From assembly GCA_032718475.1 (NCBI GenBank), contig JAUCBJ010006918.1, forward strand, positions 1-64,000: a stretch of 64,000 nucleotides of DNA, given 5' to 3'. The notes below the pieces were generated by a model that saw only the letters and a program-made list of their open reading frames with translations, did no database searches and was not told where the DNA came from. Position numbers and translations under genes: made by a program. Positions 47,001 through 56,382 of the stretch are shown in pieces; position 1 is the first letter of the stretch; every line of letters begins with the position of its first letter. Source of the stretch: Nemertoderma westbladi. Lineage: Eukaryota > Xenacoelomorpha > Nemertodermatida > Nemertodermatidae.

Positions 47001-47342
47001 GAGGAACATCGTGTTGGAAAGATGCCGAGCGAGTCCGACAGACTCATCCGATTCGTAACGAATGAAAGCAATCCGAGACTGGCATGGAGTCGGGGATTCC
47101 TCCGAAGGGAAGAGTTTCATTTCTACGATGTTCCCGAGGTACTCGAATAGCGTTTTAAGTTGTTCGAATTGCGCCGATACAGATACATTGTTGACTTGTA
47201 CGACGGTGGGATGAGTTTCCGCGATGATTTCCGCGGGTTTGGTTTCCTCTCCATTAGTCGGTGGGGGTGGAGGAGGCGGTATGTTTAAGTCGATACCTAA
47301 TGGGGGAGCCCCGCAGTACGGTGCCGATATATCCATGTCCAT
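37520..47342 (-). CDS. SREK1: SREK1-like splicing regulatory protein gene, two coding exons
   Basis: Nuclear SR-related protein that modulates splice-site choice. Coding exons 46716-47342 and 37520-38041 join at GAG|GTGAGT ... TTACAG|GTC in phase 0 and give 382 residues. Order: Pro-rich N terminus (21-29); RRM1 at about 45-123 (PTVVQVNNVSVSAQFEQLKT); linker with DPTLATLGLPQPP and NTDPSKVEDIRRTVYIGNL, near-diagnostic for SREK1; RRM2 split by the intron, with RNP2 VYIGNL in exon 1 and RNP1 RFAFVEF in exon 2; then RPLKINHSNNAIVKP; and an RS/RE-rich tail from about 294 to TAA. Vertebrate SREK1 has a longer RS region. The 8.7-kb intron carries the LINE and 36-bp array. The ATG at 47340-47342 is used because the frame further upstream opens only with GTG. 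Confidence 0.93.
38356..38470 (+). mobile_element. hAT-like left end fragment
   Basis: TAGGGATGTACAGTCCCGGG followed by clustered TTCCGG/CCGGAA motifs resembles the left ends of the hAT elements at 35442 and 44879. No right end identified. Confidence 0.4.
38935..39600 (+). repeat. 36-bp minisatellite upstream of the LINE
   Basis: About 18 copies of a 36-bp unit (GATAGGAGTAGCGCCCACCC then CTACCTTCGGGTAGCA), with longer variants carrying AGAGGGTCGAG. One unit also forms the head of each SINE-like copy at 26.0 and 45.5 kb. Since 36 is a multiple of three, it makes spurious long ORFs. Confidence 0.93.
39860..41146 (+). pseudogene. LINE APE-type endonuclease region
   Basis: Two frames joined across a G run at 40302-40318 encode TRLASVNTLTLG, ELTALADKLSLSAVGVQEHR (the catalytic Glu region), LTFLGDFNASL (the Asp-Asn motif) and a final SSDHRLIVAKV with the catalytic Asp-His. 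The reading frame breaks again near 41146 after KRAP. Confidence 0.85.
41918..43102 (+). mobile_element. Pogo/Tigger-like non-autonomous element (1185 bp), TA duplication
   Basis: Ends share GGGG-T-GGGGTA-AATGGGCC (left GGGTTGGGGTATAATGGGCC; right GGCCCATTTTACCCCATACC inverted). TA at 41916-41917 and 43103-43104 duplicates the host TA, because the uninterrupted LINE copy at 12570 reads GGATAATTGAAG. It has only a short N-terminal transposase remnant. Confidence 0.82.
42273..42446 (+). CDS. Psq-type helix-turn-helix remnant
   Basis: 57 residues from ATG. SYSQDDLKKALCEIEKGSIS followed by INTASKTYKVPITTLQQWI has the layout of a Psq/CENP-B-type DNA-binding helix-turn-helix found at the N terminus of pogo and Tigger transposases. 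A stop follows directly, and no DDE catalytic domain is present in the element. Confidence 0.7.
   Translation: MPLTYKKKDTSKSYSQDDLKKALCEIEKGSISINTASKTYKVPITTLQQWIERTESW
44480..44523 (+). repeat. Long G run
   Basis: A homopolymer of more than 25 G with a single T near its end, between two LINE pieces. Confidence 0.9.
44584..44878 (+). mobile_element. LINE 3'-end fragment
   Basis: Matches the C-terminal coding region of the LINE (GAATGCTACGTCGATACTGT ... CATGGTGGACAGCCCATGAA) with more substitutions than the other copies, so it is older. It overlaps in content with the end of the preceding LINE and is therefore a separate insertion. Confidence 0.8.
44879..44965 (+). mobile_element. hAT-like left end fragment
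   Basis: TAGGGATGTCCCGGAATC followed by CCGGAA/TTCCGG clusters, immediately after the LINE fragment. No matching right end was found. Confidence 0.4.
45310..45365 (+). mobile_element. Dispersed MITE, partial copy
   Basis: TTTAAGGGAAAGGAACATGT and TTATTCGAACCAAAACAA match the element near 4.2, 32.1, 35.7 and 63.2 kb. It ends after the AACCAAAACAA phrase. Confidence 0.5.
45482..45580 (-). mobile_element. SINE-like unit, copy 2, with 12-bp target duplication
   Basis: Flanked by the direct repeat TTTACATAGCAA (45470-45481 and 45581-45592), as expected of LINE-mediated retroposition. On the minus strand it begins with one 36-bp minisatellite unit and ends in a T-rich stretch. Confidence 0.72.
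45600..46600. other. SREK1 intron, no element recognised
   Basis: AT-rich intron sequence between the SINE-like unit and exon 1. I see no ORF or repeat with clear ends. Confidence 0.4.
46716..47342 (-). CDS. SREK1: SREK1-like exon 1: RRM1, linker and RRM2 first half
   Basis: 209 codons from ATG at 47340-47342 to donor GTGAGT. Contains RRM1, the conserved linker and RNP2 of RRM2. The base composition is markedly GC-richer than the surrounding transposon sequence. Upstream sequence to 47480 stays open but has no ATG. Confidence 0.92.
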
Positions 47343-47731
47343 GGCGAGATCGTCAGTGCCGGTAGGCGTCAGCAGGTTAGATTGTAGAGCAGTAGCAGTA
47401 CGCCCCCACGCCCACGCTGGTAACCAGGTGCCAGGTACGACAGTTTCAGAGTTTAGGCCTACAACTTCAGTCAGATCCACACAGCCACAACCAGAACCAG
47501 AAGCCAGACAGACAGTTAGATTTTTTATTTCTACTCTATTCAGCTATTATACCAATTACTACTTGCTGTTGTAAATTAAGTTTTTTATTAAACATTTAAT
47601 TTGCTGCCGCGGTTTTCCGTTTGCCGTGTGTGCAGTATAAATTTTATCAACAGACATTACATCATCTATCATCACTACTGTACTACCTAGAATGGTAATA
47701 AACTAGAAATTGTCCCCCAATACAAGGACCT

Positions 47732-47904
47732 CTACGGTGGCTGATGTGCGGCCTATTATTTCCATTTTTTAAATTATTTTTCACCCGGGTGATAAATGTT
47801 TTTCACTCGGGTGATAAATGTTTTTCACTCGGGTGATAAATATTTTTCTCCCGGGTGAAAAACAATAAAAAATGGAATTAATTGGCCGCAATCAGCCACC
47901 GTAG
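47732..47904. mobile_element. 173-bp MITE with internal 26-bp repeats
   Basis: Inverted ends CTACGGTGGCTGATGTGCGG and CCGCAATCAGCCACCGTAG are flanked by ACCT. Interior has four tandem copies of TTTTTCACTCGGGTGATAAA or close variants. Confidence 0.75.
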
Positions 47905-47959
47905 ACCTCGGTGTCACATTCTCAAACACATTACAATTTTCCTTATGTTCTAATATCTC

Positions 47960-48520
47960 AGCCTCTGCTTCAAGTGTGCTGGCTGTAATGAGAAATTTCA
48001 CATATATGGAGCCACAAATGTTTATAGTGCTATATACAAGTCGATTTTATGTCCTACAGTATCCTTGAGTACGCCACTCCAATTTGGTCGCCTTATCACC
48101 GTTCCGATATACAGTAGATAAAATAGAATGCATCCAACATCATCGTGCTACAAAACTGGTTCCATCCTTAAGGAACCCCCCCCCCCCCCCCCCCGTACCA
48201 AGAGCGTCTGGAGAGGCTTAAACTCCCAACGAGGCCAACGTTTATATACAGACGAATCCGTGGCGATCTCATCACAGTGTGGAATCTAACCCGCCATGGC
48301 AAAGAGGCGTTTGATTGGAAACAGCTATTTTCGCTTGTTGTTAACACACACCCACAATACTAGAGGAAACTCCCTACAGCTACACAAACAGGCCCTCAAT
48401 AAGAACTTGCTCGTTTGCAAAAACTCATTCGCAAACCGAGTGGAGTGGTAAACGTCTGGAACCGGTTCGCCGGGCACCAACGACGTTGTAACCGCGACCA
48501 CCGTGACCACTATTATTAAC
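47960..48520 (+). pseudogene. CR1/Rex-like LINE reverse transcriptase C-terminal fragment
   Basis: With stops and a C run at 48177-48194 it encodes ATPIWSPYHRSDIQ, YQERLERLKLPTRPTFIYRR and IRGDLITVWNLTRHG, then KPSGVVNVWNRFAG-like sequence, which is the layout of the C-terminal end of CR1/L2-type reverse transcriptases. A different LINE family from that at 39.6 kb. Confidence 0.7.
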
Positions 48521-48955
48521 ATTTATGACGACACTCCCGCACGTGTCAAGATAACAGCCTTTTATTTTCAGTCGCGAGATACTTATTTTAATTCAGTAAC
48601 TATTTCATTTTATTTCCATCATCAAACTTTTAAAACCCTTGACACATACTGTATAGTCGTCACCTTCAAGGCAGAACCCCCTAAGTCGTTTTTTGTAGTT
48701 CTGAGATAATCGATAAAAACTGTTTATTTTTTAAAGAGATGCCTCAGTTTACTTGTTATTGTGTTTTTTGACAACTAAATATATAGAATTCATATAACTA
48801 AACTTTCAATTTGATTTCGAATCACCATTGAAATATATTGCGGTTTTTTTGTAAAAATATTAGGCTAAAATATTAGGGTATTGGCTAGAAAACAAGGTAT
48901 CCTCAATTTGGCAAAACACCATAAGTCCGAATTTTTACAAAAAACATGCAAAATA

Positions 48956-50450
48956 TGTTCGCGGTATTTCAACTTTTCATAACGCGAGTTGAATATTTTT
49001 TGTATTTATTTAAAATGATTATTCCGATATCACTACTGGTGCGGGTGCGGGACCATGGGTTTTGGGCACACTCAATGAACTGGGGGCGATTTATGGGCGA
49101 ACATTGGGGCGACTTACAGGGTACGGGACTCATTTCATGTTTATAAGGGCCAGGGGTGGGAGGCAAAATTAAGCAGTATTCAGGTTTGCCTGAGTACTAT
49201 TAGGCCTAGCCAACTTCCTGCTGCCTGTAGAGGTGGATTTGGTAACTCGCTAGGTCTAAAGGACAAGGACTGCCCTTAGTGGTCCCTGGCCAACAGCAGT
49301 TATTACGAGCCTGAAAAGGACATCGGAAAGTCTGCTGCTTGTGTCAGGGATTTGCGATGGGAAACGACAGCCCCCTTAGCCAAGCCGTACTAGTTCTCGA
49401 TGACCGATCCCTTCGGGGTTCGCGAGGGGTGGGATGGACACGTGAAAGGGCGGCCGACTAACAGAGGAAGGGTTTGATGAGGACTGCCCTTAGCGGTCTC
49501 TGGTCAACAGCAGTTATTACGAGCCTGAAAAGGACATCGGAAAGTCTGCTGCTTGTGCCAGGGATTTGCGACGGGAACCGACGACAGACCCCTTAGCCAA
49601 GCCATACTGGTTCTCGATGATCGTTCCCTTCGGGGTTCGTGAGGGGTGGGACGGACACGCGACGGGGTCGAAAGACAGAGGACTGGACTCTACTGGCCTA
49701 CCGACTGTTCGGAGCAGTTTCTCATCCGCCGAAGCGACTACGAGCCTGAATAAGGACTCGGAAAGCCTAGGTGGTTGGGTCTCTGCGATGAAACGACGGA
49801 CCTCTAGCCAAGCCGTACTGGTTCTCAATGATCGTTCCCTTCGGGGCTCGTGAGGGGTGGGACGGACACGCGAACGGGTCCACCGACACGACAGACTCCT
49901 AGCCAAGCCGTACTGGTTCTCGATGACCGATCCCTTCGGGGTTCGAGAGGGGTGGTACGGATACGCGACAGAGTCTACCGACTGGACCGACCCTTAGCCA
50001 AGCCGTACTGGTTCTCGATGATCGATCCCTTCGTGGTTCGGGAGGGGTGGGATGGACACGCGACAGGGTCGACCGACACCGACACTACGGCACCAAGACT
50101 AGGACCGAGGGAAAATCTGGGGAACATTAGTTAGGCTAAAATCTGAGCGAACAGTGGGTAATTAAATAATTTACTGTAGGGATTTATATTGTCGTATATT
50201 ATTATTGTGAATAATTTGGTGTATATTGATTTGGGGAAGCCCAATTTATTCTCAATCAAGGTTCAACTGTAGGGAAGTTACATTAAAGCGTATATCCAAC
50301 CAATGCAGCTTTTTCTCAACCGCAATCTTGCATTTAAGAACATTCTTTCTCCACAATCAATATCCGGTGACTGGCCGGGATTCCGTGGTCTGTAAAATTC
50401 CGCCTCCAGCATCGGCGTTTTCCCCCATGGTGTCGGGAATAACGGCAACA
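48956..50450 (+). repeat. 5' LTR (1495 bp)
   Basis: Starts TGTTCGCGGTATTTC and ends GGCAACA. It contains five copies of an AGCCAAGCCGTACTGGTTCT-type module (about 49379, 49597, 49808, 49902, 49997), each followed by a CCCTTCGGGGTTCG-type hairpin. The short ORFs here are repeat artefacts. Confidence 0.95.
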
Positions 50451-50658
50451 AAATTGAGAATAAAACGCGGCCAACTTCAACTGGTGGAAGTTGGGAATCC
50501 TACAATACTCTTCAAACTCTCTCCGTGCTTACCAGCACCCGCTACGAGGAAACTCTGGTATTTGAGTTAAGACAAAGTCGTGGTTTAATTAATCAACAAA
50601 CTCGATCTAACCAACTCGTAGTCGGCAGATCACATATTTGGAGAGTTGTTAACAGGGA
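50451..50658 (+). other. BEL leader after the 5' LTR
   Basis: No convincing primer-binding site could be assigned. The only TGG-beginning candidate (TGGTGGAAGTTGGGAATC, 50482) lies about 31 bases in and does not fit a tRNA 3' end of normal length. Confidence 0.4.
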
Positions 50659-50835
50659 ATGGAAGTATCGATCACACCCATTGATATAATCCAAGTTCAG
50701 CCAGGAATCTGGCACATCGAGGTCGAAGTACAAGGAACGAACGTCGGACAATTCAGGATTACCGTTCGGTACAATACCTACGAGGAACTATTTTACGACA
50801 TCGCACATCTAGCTATCAACAAGGCGCTACAATGA
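50659..50835 (+). CDS. BEL leader ORF (58 residues) overlapping the gag start
   Basis: Starts ATG at 50659 (MEVSITPIDIIQVQPGIWHI) and ends with TGA that shares ATGA with the gag start codon at 50832. The predicted product is hydrophilic with alternating beta-like residues. I do not recognise the family. The overlap suggests coupled termination and reinitiation, or an older fusion frame; either is inference. Confidence 0.55.
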   Translation: MEVSITPIDIIQVQPGIWHIEVEVQGTNVGQFRITVRYNTYEELFYDIAHLAINKALQ

Positions 50836-52370
50836 CAACGAATAACGTATCCGATACCGATGAGATGGACCACCACACAGATTCGGAAGCCGACGAGGTA
50901 CCGAACGTCAAGAACATGGCCTGTCGACTAGGTGTTCTCAAAGGCGGAGTCACTCGAGCGTATCAACGTATAGAGAAACAACTCAAAGGAGTCGAAACCC
51001 CCCTCAACGAGATACAAACTCAGCTTCAGAGTATCCGAAGTATCTTACAACGATATGAGAGAATGATACAGGCGTACCGAGAACTCATCCCTGGCACTGA
51101 CCAGGTAAACTACCCCAAATTGGAAGAACACGTTGCATGCCTAGACGAATTCCGCAAACAACACCGGAGGACCCTCAGCCTCGTGAGAGGCTACGAGGAA
51201 CAGTACTACAAGAGAGCTGAAAGAACAGACGCAGAATCAGTGCGAACCTCCAACACCAGGACCACAACTCATCGAAAGAGAACGGGGTCCTCAAGACACC
51301 AGCACTCCAGCGTTAGGAGCGAGATATCCGGCTCAGCGTGCAGTTCTCAAGGGGGTCAGCCACTCCGAGATCAGCTACGAGAACAGAAGGCATTAGCTCT
51401 CAAAGCTCGGATGGAAGATGAGTATGTTCAACTGCGAACCGAGCAAGATGTATTAGCCGCCGAAATGCAAAAACAAGAGGCCGAACAAGCGGCCAAACGG
51501 CAGGCCGAACAACGTGAACAGGAAGATGAACAACATAGACGAGAGGCCAAACGGCAGGCCGAACAACGTGTACAGGAAGCTGAACAACATAGACGAGAGG
51601 CCAAACGGCAAGCCGAACAACGTGAACAGGAAGCTGAACAACATAGACGAGAGGCCCAACGGCAAGCTGAACAACATAGACGAGAGGCCCAACGGCAAGC
51701 TGAACAACGTGAACAGGAAGCTGAACAACGTAGAAAAGAGGCCCAACGGCAAGCCGAACAACGTGAACAGGAAGCTGAACAACGTGGGCGAGAGGCCCAA
51801 CAAGAGATCGAACAATGTAAATGGGAAGCAGAAATGCGTAAACAACACGCCGAGGCCCAAGCGATTCTCATACACAAAAAGAATGCGGATATTGCGAAAC
51901 TCGCGGAATACGAAGCCGCACTTATAGAACGAGATATTCAAATATACGAGGACTGGGAAAGGGATATAGATCAGAACTACGAACCCATCCCGGTCCCGGA
52001 ATTAGAGAAGTCATTCACGCCGCTGGCGGCGAAACCTCCGAAAGCCGAACTCCCGCCAATCATACAGTCTACGTTATCGGCACAAGCACCGGCGTTCCAT
52101 CCCCCACCGGTTACGCTCAAGAATGAAGAACCTTACTTCCCATCCAACCCCACGGTCCCGAGCGTCCCCATGTACGAGCCTGAAAAGGACTCGGAACGGA
52201 TCGCCACTCCCCGATCCAACAACCCGTTTACATCCACACCACAAAGCCGTAGCCGCGTCATCATTAAAACTCCACCTATCATCGATCCATCGTGTATGGG
52301 AGAGAGTGCGATAATTATAACCCTCCTAGTCATTCCAGTTCAGACGACGTTGGTATCATCCGGGCATTAG
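50832..52370 (+). CDS. gag: BEL gag-like coiled-coil protein
   Basis: 512 residues. An acidic N terminus is followed by a helical region (LKGGVTRAYQRIEKQLKGVE), a Ser/Arg-rich linker and a long charged helix built from 18-residue repeats of the QAEQREQEAEQHRREAKR type (five full and one short, 51502-51801). After that comes a Pro-rich end. In BEL elements this region is the structural capsid part. The last codons (after about 52275) are out of frame with the following DUF1759-type region, so the natural product may continue into pol by frameshift, or the frame may be broken by mutation. Confidence 0.82.
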   Translation: MTTNNVSDTDEMDHHTDSEADEVPNVKNMACRLGVLKGGVTRAYQRIEKQLKGVETPLNEIQTQLQSIRSILQRYERMIQAYRELIPGTDQVNYPKLEEHVACLDEFRKQHRRTLSLVRGYEEQYYKRAERTDAESVRTSNTRTTTHRKRTGSSRHQHSSVRSEISGSACSSQGGQPLRDQLREQKALALKARMEDEYVQLRTEQDVLAAEMQKQEAEQAAKRQAEQREQEDEQHRREAKRQAEQRVQEAEQHRREAKRQAEQREQEAEQHRREAQRQAEQHRREAQRQAEQREQEAEQRRKEAQRQAEQREQEAEQRGREAQQEIEQCKWEAEMRKQHAEAQAILIHKKNADIAKLAEYEAALIERDIQIYEDWERDIDQNYEPIPVPELEKSFTPLAAKPPKAELPPIIQSTLSAQAPAFHPPPVTLKNEEPYFPSNPTVPSVPMYEPEKDSERIATPRSNNPFTSTPQSRSRVIIKTPPIIDPSCMGESAIIITLLVIPVQTTLVSSGH

Positions 52371-52732
52371 GGAACCGACTGGCCATGCCCAAGATGGAGA
52401 TCCGCACCTTCGAAGGAGATCCCGTCGATTACCTCAGATTCAAGAAACGGTTCTTTGCGCAGATTGGATCAACGGACATAGCCGACGCACAGAAACTGGT
52501 ATATTTATCACAATACCTGGGCGACAAACCACGCCGAATTATCGCATGCTTTGAAGGAGGAGCTCATGAAGCATACTATGACGCATGGAAGACTCTAGAT
52601 AAAAGATACGGAAATATCGGGACTATAATTAATAAAACTCTCGAGAAACTGATACAGGACGCAGGATCCCTAGGGGACCCACAGAATATCCAAGAATTCT
52701 CAGATTCGATGAAAATGCCTACTATACTCTAA
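52292..52732 (+). pseudogene. BEL DUF1759-type gag segment
   Basis: Carries KMEIRTFEGDPVDYLRFKKR and KLVYLSQYLGDKPRR followed by AYYDAWKTLDKRYGN, the conserved pattern of the DUF1759 region of BEL/Pao polyproteins. The frame ends early; the homologous continuation is in the next frame from about 52717, and an A run at 52712-52715 lies at the switch. Confidence 0.85.
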
Positions 52733-55491
52733 AACCATTAAATAAGGAGGAACAAGTAAACAACATTCTAAACCTCCGACAGTTCGCCCGGAAGTTCCCC
52801 GGATGGCTACAAAGTAAGTGGGCGTATAAATGCGTAGATCTCCGGCGCAGACAACCAGATCGAGATCCCAGCTTCCTCGAAATGTCGGCATTCCTGGACG
52901 ATATCTCCGAAGCCATGAATGACACGATGTTCTCGAAACAGAGTCTCGCCAAGTTAGACGGAATAGAAAGCAACTCCAGGAGTAAGACGCCCATTCAGAA
53001 ACCGAGATTCCGTCACCCTCCGGTGAGTACGATGGCCATCACCATGGCCGAGGATTCCGATGACGAAGACTACGAGGAACCAACATCAGCCGAGGAATGG
53101 GCGTGTTACCTTGCAAATTGGGCACCCGAGAGGGAAGGCATCACAAACTCCCTTCTCTGTCTCTTCTGTGGAGAGAAACATAAAGTGGAATTCTGCAGGA
53201 AGTTCCAGTTCGCCGAACTCGTCCCACGCTTCGAGGCGATAATGAAACACCGAGGATGCTTCCGGTGTCTTGGAACAGGTCACTATGTTCGGGATTGCGA
53301 CCAAAGATCATGCTGTGCGGTCTGTAGCGACCTACATCATCACACGCTCCTCCACATCCCCGCGAACTTTGACTTCACCACCCTCCCCTTTCGGATTGAA
53401 GCCAAGCGAAGAGGAGAAACGAACCACGTTTCTAAAGGAACCCGGACAACCCAACGGAGAGAAACCAACCCGTTTAGAACCTCCACCGATGCATCACAAG
53501 TGACAAATATCTCAGCCACGATCAACCTTATAAATCGCCGTTACATGGTCTTCGCCAAAGTAATCCCAGTAAGAATTCAAGGGGTCGGCAAATCCTTGAC
53601 GACGCTCGCGTTCCTTGATAAGGGGTCGGACGGAACCATCATCGACTGGGATTTCCTCGAGCAACTCGGCCTAGACTATGAACCTTGCAAACGGCCCATA
53701 CAAACTATCACCGACCATAGAGAGGTAGATTCCGGGGAGGTGCAGCTCCAGATGGAAGGAGTAATGAAGGGCTACGAGACAGTTAAGCTGACCATCCAGA
53801 ACGCCTTGGTACACACAGACCTACGAATGCGGTTCCGACAATCAGCCGAGTACACCCCCCTCATACAGTTGGACCGAGATGATGTAGACCTAAGGTGCCC
53901 GCTGTTGGATGTAAACCGCATCACCCTACTGATCGGACTTGATACACCGGAATTACTCATACCCACCGGAGACGTCACCCGATCTATAAAGCAGGATGAT
54001 GGCTTTTACGCTGAACGAACGATAATGGGATGGACACTCTGCGGCATCAAGGAGGAGACTACTGATACCTATACATACCTTCCAAAATGTCAGATTAAAG
54101 AGAGTGCAACATCCGTGGGTTATTGCTCAGCTACCGACATTGATGAGGATTTGTTTCTTGAGACGGAGAAAACCCAGCTAGAAATGACTAAATACTTTAA
54201 TCTAAAGACCCAAGAGTTCGCAGAAAAGGACGAAAACCCATCCGAGGAGGATCAATATTGTATGGACATCCTTGACCAGGCCACGTTCAAAGATGGACAC
54301 TGGTGTTCACCCATGTTATGGAAGGACCCAAATAAACCAATGGCAAATAACGCCAACATGGCCCTTAGGCGACTTAAGGGGATCCTACGCCGGCTGAATG
54401 ACCAACCCGAGATAAAGGAGAAATATAATACTGTAATCAAAGGATATCTCGAGGATGGATTAGCAGAAATGGTACCCCGGAATGAACTGCAAGGGGGTAA
54501 CAGAACATATCATCTTCCAACCCACTATGTGGTAGAAGCCCGGAAGGGTGGTAAAATCCGAGTAGTTAATGATGCCGCTGCTATGTATCAAGGCGAATCC
54601 CTGAACAGCCAGCTTTACACGGGGCCCAACATATACAGTACACTCATTGGCTTGTTGATCAGGTTCAGGGAAAACCGGATAGCATTCACCTGCGACATTA
54701 AAGCCATGTTTCACCAGGTCCGTACGCTACCAAGAGACTCAGACTGTCTACGTATACTATGGACGGATAAAACATTAACTCAACAGGAGATTAGTCAACT
54801 TACAATGAAGGATGTAGACGTGATGCGCATGATCGTCAGGATCTTCGGCGCTAAGGACTCGCCGGTAGCATGTAGCGATATGCTGAAGAAAACGGCAACT
54901 ATGTGCGAAAATGAGTTCCCTCCAACCGTCATAGAAACCATCCGACGATGCTTCTACGTGGACGACGGATGCGCCGGCGCAGATAATGTCGACGAGGCAT
55001 ATCCGCTAGCAATGGGGATGGTAGAATGTTTAAAGAAAGGAGGTTTTCCGCTCGTGAAGTTCAGATCCCACGACAAGAAACTTATGGAAAAATTTCCGGA
55101 GGACATCCGACTGGACAACAACAAAATGTATTCCGAGGATGCAGAACACCGTGTACTCAGTATTGAATGGGATATAGAATCGGACGAATTCATTTTCAAA
55201 CATAATCCCCTACCCAAACCTATGACGAAAAGGGGATGTTTGTCGATAAAAAGTGCAATATTCGACCCACTAAATTTCATATCTCCGGTAACCTTGGCCG
55301 GAATGAATCTGATTAAGGAAATGTGGATAGAAGGACTGGGATGGGATGAAGAACTCCCCCCACACCTGTGGAACAGCTCGAACACCTACATCTTATGCGG
55401 ATCCCTCGACCGTTCTTCATCGATAAACTACCCACCGATATCTTCCAGCTCCATACCTTCTCGGATGGTTCGAATACCGGAATCAGCGTAG
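52717..55491 (+). pseudogene. pol: BEL zinc knuckle, protease and reverse transcriptase
   Basis: In one frame: LNLRQFARKFPGWLQSKW; a cysteine cluster including CFRCLGTGHYVRDC (CX2CX4HX4C knuckle); the aspartic protease region FLDKGSDGTIIDWDFLEQLG; and the RT with IAFTCDIKAMFHQV and CFYVDDGCAGADN (YVDD). The protease has DKG where a DSG/DTG triplet is usual in retroviral proteases; BEL copies with other residues here are known, so loss of activity is not certain. The frame leaves the homologous track near the C run 55356-55361. Confidence 0.9.
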
Positions 55492-56382
55492 TCACCTTCT
55501 TAAGAAGACTAAGCAACGATGGAAACGGCGATACGAGCTTCTTATTTTCTAAAGCTAAGACAGTATCCGGGGAATTCGTAGCAACAATTCCAAGACTTGA
55601 GCTACAGGCTGCAGTTTGGGCAGTGCGACAGAACCGCATGGTCATGCGGAACCTGCGAATCCCCATCGAATCTCAACACTTCTGGGTCGATTCGAGTATC
55701 GTCCTCTACTATCTCCACTCTCCATCACGGCGTCACACCACGTTTGTAGCGAACCGAGCCACGGAGATAAAACAGTGTACCGGCCAAGAACAGTGGCACC
55801 ACGTGAATGGGAAAGAAAATCCAGCGGACTTATCAAGCCGAGGCGCCACCCCAAAACAACTCGGTAAGAGTAAACTCTGGCTTACAGGCCCGGAATTCCT
55901 ACAACAGCCACAATTAACATGGAGTACCCGATTCGAGCCCGAACTCGATAGCGGAAAATACTCCGAGGACGACAAAGAGATCCGTAAAGTCCATAGAAGC
56001 AACGCAGTGGAAATTTATAGTTGTCTGACTGAGCCTGCAAAGGACTCGGGCAGGCACTATAACGTCGCGACGATCACTCAACCAGCGGCGTCTTTACATC
56101 TGTTGATCGAGCGAACTTCATCAATGAGACGGCTCGTCCACCACGTTATAACCCTTCGCAATTTCCTACGGTGGAAAGACAACAAGCCGATAGTTCAACG
56201 GAGTATACAAGAACTCCTTATTGCGGAGAAGTGTATTGTTGGATATGTCCAGAGAGAAAGTTTCCCCGATGAGTGGGAACAACTCAGTGCGGGCAAGACC
56301 TTGAAACCGGACAGCCCAGTCTACCAACTGAGACCAATGATGGGAGAGGACGGACTGATCCGACTGAATACCCGATGGCAAA
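55368..56382 (+). pseudogene. pol: BEL RNase H and connection region
   Basis: Encodes HTFSDGSNTGISVVTF, SKAKTVSGEFVATIPRLELQ and HFWVDSSIVLYYL, the RNase H pattern of BEL/Pao, then a linker with WHHVNGKENPADLSSRG. The frame switches at the A run 56380-56382 ahead of the integrase zinc region. Confidence 0.88.

Noticed and set aside
47343-47480. N-terminal extension of the SREK1 ORF
   Set aside because: The upstream open frame begins with GTG, not ATG, and does not resemble SREK1.
49517-50134. ORFs within the LTR (and their twins at 61055-61672)
   Set aside because: They arise from LTR repeat modules on both strands and have no domain features.
50482-50499. tRNA primer-binding site of the BEL element
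   Set aside because: The TGG-beginning candidate is about 31 bases from the LTR and about two bases short of matching a normal tRNA T-arm and acceptor layout.
51428-51941. Cys-rich and Leu/Phe-rich antisense ORFs
   Set aside because: Shadow frames of the repeat-rich gag helix; composition mirrors the gag repeats.
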